Assembly: GCF_023065955.2 (NCBI RefSeq)
Contig: NW_026622764.1
Coordinates: 44,399,833 to 44,463,832, forward strand
Direction: 5' to 3'
From: Ursus arctos
Taxonomy: Eukaryota; Chordata; Mammalia; Carnivora; Ursidae
DNA length: 64,000 bases
Part shown: in pieces, positions 49,240 through 60,929 of the stretch
Position numbering within the stretch: the first letter of the stretch is position 1
Layout: every line of letters begins with the position of its first letter
Notes under the pieces: model-generated
Told to the model about the DNA's origin: nothing
The model's input: the letters and a program-made list of their open reading frames with translations, nothing else
Database searches by the model: none
Position numbers and translations under genes: made by a program

Positions 49240-51521
49240 TGAATGAGAACATATGGTATAAATCTTTCTTTGACTGACGTATTTCACTTAGCATAATACT
49301 CTGTAGATCCACACATATTGTTGCAAATGTCAAGATTTCATTCTTTTTTATGACTAAGTAATGCTCCACTATAGTTCACACCTCTCCTTTATCCATTCAT
49401 TTATTGATGGACACTTGGGCTGCTTTCATAATGTGGCTATTGTAAATAATGCTGCTGTAAACATAGGGGTGCATAAATCTTTTCAAATTAGTGTTTTTGT
49501 ATTCTTTGGGTAAATATCCAGAAGTGGAATTACTGAATCGCATGGTAATTCTATTTTTAATTTTTTGAGAAACCACCATACTGTTTTCCACATTGAGTGC
49601 ACTAGTTTGCATTCCCACCAACAGTGCGCAAGAGTTCCTTCTTCTACACAACCTTGCCATCACTTGTTGTTTCTTGTGGGTTTTTTTATTTTTTTTTTTT
49701 TTCATTTTAGCCATTCTGACAGGTATGAGGTGATGTCTCATTGTGGTTTTGATTTGCATCCCCTGATGATGAGTGATGTTGAGCATCTTTTCATTTGTCT
49801 GTTGGCCATCTGTATGACTTCTTTGGAAAAATGTCCATTCAGGTCCTGAGTATTTTTAATCAGATTACTTATTTGGTTTTAAGTTGCATGAGTTCTTTAT
49901 ATGTTTTGGATATTAACTCTTTATTAGATATATCATTTGCAAATATCTTCTCTCATTCGGTAGGTTGCCTTAGTTTCCTTTGCTGTGCAAGAGCTTTTAA
50001 TTTCGGTGTAGTCTCAATAGTTTATTTTTGGTTTTATTTCCCATGCCTGAGTAGACATATCTAGGAAAATATTGCTAAGGTTGATGTTCAAAAAATTACT
50101 GCCTGTGATTTCTTTTAGGGGTTTTATGGCTTCAGGTCTCACACTTAGGTCTTTAATCCATTTTGAGTTCATTTTTGTGTATGCTTTAAAAAAGTGATCC
50201 AATTTTATTCTTTTGCATGTAGCTGTCCAGTTTTCCCAACACCATTTGTCGAAGAAACTTTTTCCCATTGGATACTATTTCCTGCTTTCTCATGTATTAA
50301 TTGACCATATAATTCTGGGTTATTTCTGGGTTTTCTACTTGTTCTATTGATCTATGTGTCTGTTTTTGTGCCAGTGCCATACTGTTTTGGTAATTACAGC
50401 TTTGTAGTATTTCTTAATTTCTGGGATTGTGATACCTCCAGTTTTGTTCATCTTTTTCAAGATTGTTTTGGCTATTTGGGGTCTTTTGTGGTTCCATACA
50501 AATTTTAGGATTATTTGTTCTAGTTCTCTGAAAAATGCTGTTGGTATTTTGATAGGGATTACATTAAATCTGTAGATTTCTTTGGGTAGTGTGGGCATTT
50601 TAATAATATTTGTTCTTCCAATTCATGAGCGTGGATATCTTTCCATTTGTTTGTGTCATCTTCAATATTTTTCATCAGTGTTTTACAGTTTTCAAAGTAC
50701 AAGTCTTTTACTTCTTTTACCTATTCTTAGGTGTTTTAATTTTTGTGAAATTATAAATGGGATTATTTTTCTTAATTTCTCTTTCTACTACTTCATTATT
50801 AGTGTATAGAAATTGCAACAGATTTCTGTACATTAGTTTTGTATCCTGCAATCTTACTGAATTCATTTACCAGTTCTAATATTTTTGGGGGGGAGTCTTG
50901 AGGGTTTTCTGTATATAGTGTCATGTTATCTGCAAATAGTGAGAATGTTACTTCTTTAACAATTTGGATGCCTTTTATTTCTTTTTGTTGTCTGATTGTT
51001 GTGGCAAGGATTTTCAGTACTATGTTGAATAAAAGTGGTGAGAGGGGACATTATTGTATTGTTATCAATTTCTTCCTCTATGTTTTCTAATAGCTGCTTT
51101 ATGTATTTCAGTGCTCCCACATTAGGTGCATAAGTATTTACAATTATATATTCCTGTTAGATTGTTCCCTTGATGATTATATAGTGTTCTTCTTCGTCTT
51201 TTATTACAGTCCTTGTTTTAAAGTCTGTTTTGTCCAGTGTAAGTATTGCTACTCCAGCTTTCTTTTCACTCCATTTGCATGATAAAAGCTTTTCCATACC
51301 TTCACTTTCAATCTCAAATGAGTCTGTTATTGGTAGCATATAGGTGGGCATTGCTTTCTTATCCATTGCATAACTGTGTGTCTTTTGAATGGAGTGTTTA
51401 GTCCATTTATGTTCAAAGTAATTATTGATAGGTATGTACGAATTGCCATTTTTTTAACTTGTTTTATGGCTGTTTTTGTAGTTCTTCCCTGTTCCTTTCT
51501 TTTCTTGCTCTCTTCTCTCAT
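49240..51521 (-). pseudogene. L1 ORF2 remnant missing the reverse-transcriptase core
   Basis: Readable pieces are the endonuclease start (LSIITLNINGLNTPFKRH, about 51430-51370), AGVAILTLDKTDFK (about 51260), then after the deletion junction near 51050 the catalytic box region as FADN at about 50920-50935, [15 protein letters not shown] (50590-50550) and [12 protein letters not shown] (about 49740). The family box is FADD or YADD. Here the second aspartate is asparagine. Together with the deletion and many frameshifts this copy cannot make enzyme. Confidence 0.85.
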
Positions 51522-51841
51522 GGATTGCTAGCTCTTTTTAGTGATATACTTGAATTCCTTTCTTTTTATTCTTTGGATATCTACTTCTGGTGTTTGATTT
51601 GTGGTTACCACTAGGTTTGTAAATAACATCTTATGCATATAGCAGTCTATATTAACTTGATAGCCACTAAAGTTTGAACTCATTCTTTACTCCACTCTCC
51701 CCATGTTTTAGGTATATGGTGTCATAGTTTACCTCCTTTTATTTTGTGAATTCCTTGACTGATTTTTACAGATATACTTATTTTTACTGCTTTTGTATTT
51801 CCTACTTTTCTTACTTCTGCATTATGACCTTTCTTGTCCAC

Positions 51842-52560
51842 TCAAAGGGATGCTTTTAATATTTCTTGTAGGGCTGGTTTAGTGGTCATGAATTCCTTTA
51901 ACTTTTGTTTTCTGGAAAACTCTTTACCTCTCCTTCTATTCTGAATGATAGCCTTGCTGGGTAGAGCATTATTGGTTGCAGGTTTTTCTTTCAGCACTTT
52001 GACTATATTATGCCATTCTATTCTGGCTTGCAAAGTTTCTGCTGAAAAAAACAGCTCATAGTCTTATGGGGTTTTCCTTGTATGTAACTGTTTCCTTTTC
52101 TCTTTGTACTTCTAAAATTCTCATATCAGTACTTTGCCATTTTTATTGCTGTATGTCTTGGTGTGGACCTCTTTGGCTTGATATTGTTGGCAGCTCTATG
52201 TGCCTCCTGGATCTGGATTTCTGTTTCCTATTCCAGATTTGGGGAGTTTTCAGCTATTATTTCTTCCAATAACATGCTCTAAATAACATGCTAAATTTTC
52301 TGCCCCTTTTCTCTCTTCTCCTTATGCAATCCCTATAATGAGAATATTTTGCTTGATGGTGTCACTGAGTTCCCTAAGTCTATTTTCATTATATTTCAAT
52401 ATATATTTCTTTATATTTGAATATATATATATATTTCTCTCTCTTGTTCAGCTTGATTGCTTTCCATTACTGTGTCCTCCATTTTACTGCTCAGTTCTTC
52501 TGCTTCCTCTATTCCATCTAGTGTATTTTTAATTTTAGTTATTGAGTTCTTCATCTCTGA
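51842..52560 (-). pseudogene. L1 ORF1 remnant
   Basis: The C-terminus reads MTTKPALQEILKASL with its stop at 51842, equivalent to the ORF1 end at 19062. The upstream part to about 52560 is broken by stops and by TA-repeat expansion at about 52395-52435. Confidence 0.8.
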
Positions 52561-53815
52561 TTGGTTCTTTTTTATGTTTTCTCTTTGTTAAAGGTCCTTC
52601 ACTCTTTTCTTAAGTCCATTAAGTTCTTCACTCTTTTCTTATGTCCATTAAATTCTTGTGATCATTACTTGACATTCTCTATGAGGCATATTACTTATCT
52701 TTGTTTTGTTTGGCTCTCTGTGATTTTGTCCTGGTCTTTCATTTGGGACATAGTGCCCTTTCTCCTCATTTTGTGTAATTCTCTCTGTCCATTTCTATGT
52801 ATTAGGAAAGTCAGTTATGTCTTCTGCTCTTGAAAGTAGTCGCCTTATGAAGAACAGGTCCTGTAGTGCCCTGCAGTGCAATGTCCCCTGTTCACCACAA
52901 CCTCCCACTTCATGGATGCCTCTTATGTGCGAGTGTGTGTGTGTGTGTGTGTGTGCTGTCTGTTGTAGCTGAGCTGCTTTTGCTTTCAGTCCATTCATCT
53001 GCAATGACCTTTTTTGCCTGCTGTGGGCAGGATTTGGTCCCTGTGTTGTTTGTGGGCAAGTCTGGGGCTGCCTTGGGCTTGAGTTGAGTCACACCACACA
53101 TTTGATAGAGATACAGCAGAACCAAACTGCTGGGTGCTTTCCTCTGTGCTTTTCCCTGAGAAGCTTTCATTGGTGGGTGGGCTTACTGTCAGACCAGATG
53201 TCTGCCCTTAGCCCACTGCAAGGGCTGCTGTTAGACTGTTGTGTGTGGTTATCATCCTCTTTCCCTGGGTCAGGACTCACATTAGAGTGGTCCTGGTCCC
53301 ATTTGTGGCTGCTTGCACCCTGCCAGGCTTGTGGCACCACTTTGGATGGGTTCTAGCCAAAAGTATATTGGAGAGGGCAGGTCTGCAGAAAAATGTGGAG
53401 TGGGGCATGTGGTATTAGCAAGTTTGTGCAGGTCTGGTATGGGAGGAGACCTGGAGCTGAGGCCTGGATGGATAAGGCACATCTTCAGGAGAATGCGGGA
53501 ATTTGGGGATTGGGCATGCTGTTAGTAAGTTTGGTAATGAGTGTTTGTGTCTTGCTGGTTCCTTCAGGTCTCCATATATCTAGGCTACGAGAGCAGGGGA
53601 TAGAAACCATGCCATCCAACTCTTTTGTTCTTAGAGAAATCCCCAGGATGCCTACCCCTCCAGCACATGGTCTTAGATTAGTAAACAAATCTCCTTCCCA
53701 ATGTATCCCAAGCATTTTTCAAACTCCTGTTCTATGCTGTATCTCCCGGGTTCTATAGTGCTGTTTCTTTAAGTGCAGGGGACTCAGTTTCCTCCCCTTC
53801 CAGGCTCTCTCAGGA

Positions 53816-54044
53816 TGAAACCCACTGTTTTGTTTTGTTAAAGATTTTATTTATTTGAGAGAGAGAGACAGAGAGAGAGCATAAGCAGGGGGACTGGTAG
53901 GCAGAGGGAGAGGGAGAAGCAAGCTTCCTGCTGAGCAGGGACCTGACACAGGGCTCGATTCCAGGACCCTGGGATCATGACCCGAGCAAAAGGCACACGC
54001 TTAACTGGCTGAGCCCCCCAGGTGCCCTGAAACCCACTGGTTTT
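53816..54044 (-). mobile_element. Can-SINE inside the L1 5' UTR
   Basis: A minus-strand SINE, body about 53832-54027, with a GA repeat and 'ggctgagccccccaggtgcc'. The target duplication tgaaacccactg plus a T-rich extension is at 53816-53831 and 54028-54044. It is older-bodied than the arctoid-type copies. Confidence 0.92.
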
Positions 54045-54334
54045 TAAAGTTACAGGTGTTAAGTCCTGCTGATTATTGGAATGTGTGAAATTGTGCCCCA
54101 TTGTTTTTTAAAGCCAAATATTATGGGGATTCATCTTCTGGTGCAGTCCCTTGTGCCTGGGTTGCCTAGTGTGGAGATCTACTCCTCTCCCCTCTCCATA
54201 CCTGTCTGTCCCTCCCTCCTGTGGACAGTTGCACAGTCCATGTAGCTCCAGACCGCAGCTCTGCCCTTCCTACTCTCTTTGATTGGTCTCCTCTATATTT
54301 AGTGGGCAAGAGTCTGTTTTGCCAGTCTTTGGGT

Positions 54335-54562
54335 CATTTTCTGTTTTTTTTTTTTTTTTTTTTTTAAGATTTTATTTATTTATTTGACAGAGACAGAGAC
54401 AACCAGTGAGAGAGGGAACACAAGCAGGGGGAGTGGAAGAGGAAGAAGGAGGCTCCCAGCAGAGGAGCCTGACATGGGGCTTGATCCCAGGATCCCGGGA
54501 TCACGCCCTGAGCCAAAGGCAGACGCTTAACGACTGAGCCACCCAGGCGCCCCCATTTTCTG
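54335..54562 (-). mobile_element. Can-SINE inside the L1 5' UTR, 280 bp from the previous SINE
   Basis: A minus-strand SINE at 54344-54553 with a 22-base T-run and the body marks 'caaccagtgagagagggaa' and 'gacgcttaacgactgagcc'. The target duplication cattttctg is at 54335-54343 and 54554-54562. Confidence 0.94.
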
Positions 54563-54646
54563 GGTTATTTAAACTGATTTGTGTGTTATCTAGTTGTATC
54601 TGTGGGATGAGGTGAGCTTAGGGTCCTCCCACTCTGCCATCTTCCC

Positions 54647-55379
54647 CGTAAGTCAGAAAGACTAAGTATATTAACAAACAGATACTGCCCACAAATACTA
54701 AGGAAAACAAAGAAAGGGTAAAACATGACTTAGGGACATATTAGACGTAAAATATAGAGTTAGTAATTACCTAGATGGCTTGTTTATTCTCAGAAGAGCT
54801 AGCAATGATGAATAGAAACCAACAGGTTCACTAAGAATAGGTAATGTCAGATTATTTGTATTTCCTATTTGATCATGTTTCCTAGACAAGCAAAAAAAAT
54901 ATAGAAAAAATAGAACTTTATTTGACAGCCTCTCAGATTATCTTTGAGGACAAGATGAAGAATGCATGTTAGAGATAGTATGTTATATGGATTTAAAATT
55001 GGTATAGTCAATTAAGTATTTGTTCTAGAAGAATGATGGAGAGAAGTTTCTACAATATCCTGTCTTTAGTCCTATTTAATCATTTTTAAATTAATTATTG
55101 GAATGAAGATATGAGAAGCAAGGTTTATCCAGTTTTCTGATTCAACAGAATTCTAATTCAATGAGTTAAATATTTATTAGGTACCTATAATTTTTATTTA
55201 TTAAATATTATTAAATATTTATTAGGTACCTAAACAAAGCCAATAGAGTAACTTCACATGAAGGCTACCAAGGAATTTTGAGTAATTATAAACTCAGTAT
55301 GAGTATATGAGTGATTGTTAAAACAAGAAAATGCAACCTGAACCTACCTGAATAGAAGACAAGTAGAACATAGGAATAA
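54647..55379. other. Anonymous stretch
   Basis: AT-rich. It contains a local duplication of aaatatttattaggtacct at about 55170 and 55211. No gene recognised. Confidence 0.5.
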
Positions 55380-55398
55380 TAGAGGTAGACTGTGGGAT

Positions 55399-56464
55399 TA
55401 GACTGAGGTTTTTTTTTTTTTTTTTAAATGATTTTTTATTATATTATGTTAGTCACCATACAGTACATCCCCGGTTTCCGATGTAAGGCTCGATGATTCA
55501 TTAGTTGTGTATAACACCCAGTGCACCATGCAATACGTGCCCTCCTTACTACCCATCACCGGTCTATCCCATTCCCCCACCCCCCTCCCCTCTGAAGTCC
55601 TCAGTTTGTTTCTCATAGTCCATAGTCTCTCATGTTTCATTCCCCCTTCTGATTAGCCCCCTTTCTTTATCCCTTTCTTCCCCTACCGATCATCCTAGTT
55701 CTTATGTTCCATAGATGAGAGAAATCATATGATAGTTGGCTTTCTCTGCTTGACTTATTTCACTTAGCATTATCTCCTCCAGTGCTGTCCATGTTGTAGC
55801 AAATGTTGAGAACTCGTTCTTTCTGATAGCTGAGTAATATTCCATTGTATATATGGACCACAACTTCTTAATCCAGTCATCTGTTGAAGGGCATCTCGGC
55901 TCCTTCCACAATTTAGCTATTGTGGACATTGCTGCTATGAACATTGGGGTGCATATGGCCCTTCTCTTCACTACGTCTGTATCTTTGGGGTAAATACCCA
56001 GTAGTGCAATGGCTGGATCATAGGGTAGCTCAATTTTTAACTTTTTAAGGGACCTCCACACTGTTTTCCAGAGTGGCTGTACCAACTTGCATTCCCACCA
56101 ACAATGTAGGAGGGATCCCCTTTCTCCACATCCTCTCCAACAATTGTTGTTTCTTGCCTTGTCTATTTTTGCCATTCTAACTGGCGTAAGGTGGTATCTC
56201 AGTGTGGTTTTGATTTGAATTTCCTTGATGGCTAATGATTTTGAACATTTTTTCATGTGTCTGTTAGCCATTTGTATGTCTTCATTGGAAAAGTGTCTGT
56301 TCATATCTTCTGCCCATTTTTTGATTTGTTTATTTGTTTCTCGTGTATTGAGTTTGAGAAGTTCTTTGTAGATCTTGGATACCAGTCCTTTATCTGTAGT
56401 GTCATTTGCAAATATATTCTCCCATTCCGTGGGCTGCCTCTTAGTTTTTCTAGACTGAGGTTTT
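55399..56464 (-). mobile_element. 5'-truncated L1 with 14-bp target duplication
   Basis: The duplication tagactgaggtttt is perfect at 55399-55412 and 56451-56464. The insert, 55413-56450, holds a T-run (poly-A complement), the 3' UTR and the C-terminal part of ORF2. It is the same family as the L1 at 14880-19725. The target was a MIR. Confidence 0.96.
55702..56450 (-). pseudogene. L1 ORF2 C-terminal fragment, frame still open
   Basis: The minus-strand frame is open for about 249 codons from the truncation point at 56450 ([20 protein letters not shown]) to the family stop at 55702-55704. It includes the conserved [19 protein letters not shown] cysteine segment and [16 protein letters not shown]. 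The lesions present here in the 14.9-kb copy (frameshift near 15890, stop at 15253) are absent. It lacks endonuclease and catalytic core because of truncation, so it has no enzyme function. Confidence 0.92.
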
Positions 56465-56640
56465 ATATGGTCTCTACTACTTAGCTGTGTGGCTGTGAAA
56501 GTTAATTTTCCTAAGCCTCAGTTTTCTTCTCTCTAAAATGGTCTAATGTTTACCTCACATTTATTTATGAGTAATAAATGAAATGGACCATGTAAGGTAT
56601 TAAGCACTGTGAGTAGAACAAGGTTATCACTAAGTAAATA

Positions 56641-57539
56641 TCTGCAATTATTCTTAGTTACCTCTGCAAATTAAGAGATATATGTGTAGAACCAGGAGGA
56701 ATGAGCTTTGTGTTCCAGTCTTGGTTCTTCCTGTTGCCTACTGTGACTCTTTTAACCTACCTTTACATGGTGACTCTTTAGTTCTGGGTACTTCTTTTTA
56801 TTAAAAACTTTGAAAAAAATAGAATCTATCCAGATAAGGAGAACTGAGATGACAATAAAACAGATCCAGAATGCAAATAAATTAATTAATATTTTGCTTT
56901 ATTCCAAAAAGTTATTTTAAATTACTGACAAAAATGCATATTGTGCAATAAGATAAAAATAAAGCAGTCTAGGTAAAGAGTAAAAGTAAAATGAAACCGG
57001 GATTAATACATGAATCTTAGTTGCATTAAAAGATGAAGTAGGAAAGATTTAAGACTGGGACAGTGCATAGACATCACTAGAAGTTACTTTCTTTGCTCTG
57101 ACCTTTACCTCCTAACTTTCCAACTCACTTACCATAATGGCTCCACAGTTATAATCCTTTCACCTCTTGAGACATCCCATCCTTTTACCCCACAGCTTAC
57201 AAAATATCAGCCTTCTCTCTTTATTTCCCTATTCTGTAGTTTTATTATAATTGCTTATCCTTTTCTCTGTTAGCCGTACTCCAAAGCCAAACCAAAACCC
57301 TGGATAAACCACAGTAATTGTCTTTCCTTAGCCTGCAAGGGAAAATTACAACCACATTGGCCAGTCACACTTGAAATCAGTGATCATTCAGTTTGCCATA
57401 CTTTCTTTATTAGCTTGATGTTTCTGCCGAACTATTTCATACGTACCCTATTATTAAAACTCTCTCACCCTTTCCGTACTCACTCTCAGTTTGTTCACAC
57501 TTCACTTAGAGAATCCCAAATTCTTTATCATCCTGTCAC
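56641..57539. other. Anonymous stretch, perhaps the upstream part of the following L2
   Basis: The pyrimidine-rich sequence after 57060 has the base composition of an L2 sense strand, but I see no convincing motif. 56641-57060 shows nothing. Confidence 0.35.
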
Positions 57540-59412
57540 CCTATCTGTAAAACTACCTGCTCCTGAAACACCATTGCCTCCTTCCTTCATGTAAAGATGA
57601 AGAAGTGGATTGGGCTACTTAAGTCCATTTTTTTTCATGTGCGCTTTGGGTTCCATTCTTTTCCATCATCTCAAGGAATTCATGCCTAAAGCTATGGTTT
57701 CTTTCTAGTACATCATAAATCTCTCTCTTCCTATGGGATATTTCCATCAATGTGAAACAAGCTTTACTGCCTCGCATTCTTTAAAAAATCCCTCATGGAA
57801 GCACAACACTTTTCAGGTATTTTTCTATTTCTGGAATGCTTTTCAATAGTCTCAGTTCTCTAAAGAAAGACAACATCTGCTTGTTTGTCTGGAACTCATG
57901 TGTTAGCCCTTTCAGTCCAGATTCTTCTTCACCACTATTTTCAAAATCACTGAGAGCCTCTCATGTTATCGAATTCAATAAAACACTTTCTTTTCCCTGT
58001 AATGTCACTTGGTATCTCAACAACACTCAGCAGATTTGACCACTCTGTATTTTGGAAAGACTTAATAACCCCTATATCATTTTCATGCATTCTCCCCTTT
58101 CTCACAACTGATCTTCACTGGACTTGCTCCTTACTTAGCTCCTGTGTTTTGATATTGTCCAAGGCTCAATGTTGGATTTTTACCTGTTACTCTATGTATG
58201 CTTTCACTAAGAGATTGTATACATATTTGTGCCTTTAAATGACACTTACATTGTGATAATTCACAAATCTATATCTCCAGTACAGATACTACCCTTAGAA
58301 CTTCAGTTATATGTACCCAGTTGCCTACCTGATATTTCCATTTGAATGTCTCATAGCAACATAAAATTAATTGGGCCAAACTTGAATTCTCCATTCCCAC
58401 TTACTATAACAGTTTTAAAAGTGTTCCTATGCCAGTGTCTCTGGAAATGACACTCATTTTTTTCTTTCTTTCTTTCATTTTTTTGAGAGAGAGACCATGT
58501 GAATGGAGGTTGAGGGGAGGGACAGAGGGAGAGAGAGAATCTTAAGCAGGCTCCACACTCAGCATGGAGCCTGACACAGGGCTCAATCCCACATCAGGGA
58601 TCCTGACCTGAGCTGAAATCAAGCATCAGATGCTTAACTGACTGAGCCACCCAGGTGCCCCAAGGGTCACTCTTTATTCTGCTCTTTATCTCATATCCCA
58701 CTCTATCAACAATTTCAACTGATTCCATTCTCAAATTAAATCTCTAATATGGCCACAATCTTCACCGCCACTGTCCTAATATAAGCCACCCTGTTGTTTA
58801 CCAAGACTACTTCAATATCTTACTGTTTCTTTTTCTTTCACCCTCATCCCTTCTAACCTGTTTTCCATATAGTAGTCAGAGTGATCTTTCATCTATACAC
58901 ATGACATCTCAGCCTAAAATCCTATAATTGGCTTCCATTGCTCTTAAAACAAATTAATTGTTCAGTATATTTTGGCTCATACTGACTTCCTTTCAATATC
59001 TGACATGCATCAAGTTCTTTTTACTTTAGTTTTTTGACCATGTTGTTCCTTTCCTTGATCCATTCCTACTTTATCCAACGTTCCTTATAGCTTGTTAATT
59101 CTCATATTTTTCTACCTTCAGGGTAAATATAATCTTCTTACAGAAGAATTTACTAAACACAGTCTCTAAATCAGTTCCTAACTTTTCAACTCTCCCTTTC
59201 CCTATTGTAACATTTAGTTAATTCCATTCATAGCTTTAAGCTCAATATCTAATTCTTTATCTGTGTTAAAAGCATTTCTTAAAAACAAACAGTTTCCTCA
59301 TTTTGATGTAAGTTTTATGAGCAGAGACCATGTCTATCTTGTTTACTCCTGTACTCCAAGAATTTAATAATGTGATTGAAACTGAAACATGTTTGATGAA
59401 TGAACAAATGAG
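57540..59412 (+). repeat. Long L2 remnant, reverse-transcriptase region to 3' end
   Basis: At about 58245-58330 the translation approximates HTDNSQIYISSTDTT, the L2 form around its YADD box. At about 58860-58960 'agtagtcagagtgatcttt' and 'tggcttccattgctctt' follow, then 'gtttactcctgtactccaag' and the 3' terminus 'gatgaatgaacaaatgag'. The order and strand are consistent over about 1.9 kb, interrupted by one SINE. All frames are broken. Confidence 0.72.
58458..58666 (-). mobile_element. Can-SINE inside the L2
   Basis: A minus-strand SINE with a (CTTT) and T-rich left tail and gactgagccacccaggtgcc at the right. The body is of the older type ('gacctgagctgaaatcaag'). An imperfect duplication of about 12 bases (gacactcatttt and gtcactctttat) flanks it. 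Confidence 0.85.
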
Positions 59413-60685
59413 TGAATGCGTTTACATACATGTCATGTTATAAATGGCAACCACATATCAGTGGCTAGCTAACAACACAAAGGTTTATTTCTTGTTCATG
59501 TTGCTGTAATTCTTCTCAACATGGTTTTCATTACAGCAATCTCATGGACAGAGAAGCTCCCATAACAGAGGGAAGCAAGACATGGCAAACCATGAATTAC
59601 TTCTGCTTGCAAGCAACATACTTTCAAGCACATTTCATTGGCTAAAATAAGTCAAGTAGCTGCTTCACAGTTCAAGTTGATACTGTGTAATCATCCTGTA
59701 TGGGATGGGGAAAATAGGATTAACATCCTGGGGTTAGATTGTGAATATTTTAAATAAAAATACAATTTATTATATGTGCCACTGACCATTCATTGACAGT
59801 GCTTGCCCATAAAACTGAGTTAAAGATTTTAAAGTTAGATCTAGATTTGGCCAGAAAGATGGCTTGTGTTATATGATCACAGTATAGGAGAGTGGCAGCA
59901 TATATGCTATATATTTGTAATCTCTGACATATATGTAATGTTATTATAAATAATTGAAGGACTGTCATGTGGATAAGGGGCTGAACTAAAGTAACAGAAT
60001 AATTGAGTTCTTAATGAGAAGAGTTTTTGGTTGATCATGGTTTATTCAGTTAAGGTAAAAACATTCCATAATTTATATCTTTTGAAAAATGATATACTCT
60101 GCTTTGTTAAAAAAAAAAAAGTGAGCCTTTTTTTAAAATCACCAAATATATTCACATTGTAGAGTGTGTAGTAACTCCATATTTTCTTCTAAGTTTAAGT
60201 CTGAGTCCATCATCTAGTATTAGGAATACTGGATGCTTTCTTTGAGGCCTGAATTCTAATGTGGCCTTGCAGTAATGGGCCCCTGTTATGCCATCCACAA
60301 AGAGGATATTGGGTCATATAATCCTCAAGGGTCTTTAATGCTCCAAAATTTGAAATTTTTCTTTTATGTCAAGTATCTATTAGGTATCTATTCTTTATAA
60401 AGTATTGTGCTAGGTCCTAATAGCACCTAATAGGTCCTAAACGCTATGAATACAAATTCTACCCTTAAGAGCAATCAACTTAGGGAAGAAGATAAGAACA
60501 TATATGAGTCATTCGAAAATCTGTGCTGAGAACACCAAAACTGATATAGTGAATAAGAAGTTCTGATAAGGAAGCAACTAGAGATGGCACAAAGAATGAT
60601 CTTTGAAGAAAAGGGTAAATTTTTGTTAGATCAAAAAGGAAGAAAAGGAGGACAAAAAGAATATTCTGGAAATTATGTGATTTAA
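59413..60685. other. Anonymous stretch
   Basis: No gene recognised. Around 60365-60470 a trace of the 'tactatgtgctagg' type suggests a very old L2 or MIR-like repeat, with the local phrase 'aggtcctaa' repeated. Confidence 0.4.
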
Positions 60686-60689
60686 AATT

Positions 60690-60830
60690 TTGGTTCAAGA
60701 TGGTAGACTAAATACATATTTTACTCAACTCCAAAGTTTACTGAGAGACTACAAAGGTATTAAACACAGATTAAACTTACAAATCTGAAAAATATGGGGA
60801 AAGACTATTAGGAAAAAGTAATTTAAATGT
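60690..60830 (+). repeat. Possible L1 5' end, plus strand
   Basis: 'ggttcaagatggtagactaa' resembles the 5' terminus of older mammalian L1s on the plus strand, followed by 'tactgagagactacaaagg'. It is a short match only. Confidence 0.3.
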
Positions 60831-60929
60831 TTCTTTAGAAAATAGAAAGCAGTTGGTATATGATTTGAAAAATTTGATCAGAGAGAAATGCAATCAAAAC
60901 ATACGTGGGGAATTGTGATGGCAGAGGTC

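Larger units (their letters stand above)
48959..54646 (-). mobile_element. Near full-length old L1 with an internal deletion and two nested SINEs
   Basis: Minus strand. The 3' end is at 48959 (restart of the 3' UTR with a T-rich edge). ORF2 remnants run to about 51521, the ORF1 remnant covers about 51842-52560, and a long 5' UTR runs to 54646, where the complement reads ggggaagatggcagagtggg, the usual form of an L1 5' end. At about 51049-51056 the sequence jumps from the reverse-transcriptase region straight into the endonuclease region, removing roughly 1.5 kb relative to the L1 at 14.9 kb. Two Can-SINEs sit in the 5' UTR (53816-54044 and 54335-54562), and a (TG)n run at about 52932-52954. 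I found no target duplication. Confidence 0.88.
52561..54646 (-). promoter_or_regulatory. L1 5' UTR (former internal promoter region)
   Basis: A relatively GC-rich block, the least AT-rich part of the window, lying upstream of the ORF1 remnant on the minus strand. It ends at the L1 5' terminus at 54646. In L1s this region carries the internal Pol II promoter. Here it is split by two SINEs and a TG microsatellite, and activity cannot be judged from sequence. The several short overlapping open frames in it are a by-product of its base composition. Confidence 0.7.
55380..56640 (+). repeat. MIR split by an L1 insertion
   Basis: The left part ('agaggtagactgtgggattagactgagg', 55380-55412) and the right part ('tctactacttagctgtgtggctgtgaaag', 'cctcagttttcttctctctaaaatgg', 56465-56640) join into one plus-strand MIR once the L1 and one duplication copy are removed. 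Confidence 0.85.

Noticed and set aside
53393..53758. A 121-codon plus-strand frame in GC-richer sequence
   Set aside because: It lies antisense inside the 5' UTR of the L1 that ends at 54646. Overlapping frames of similar length exist on both strands there.
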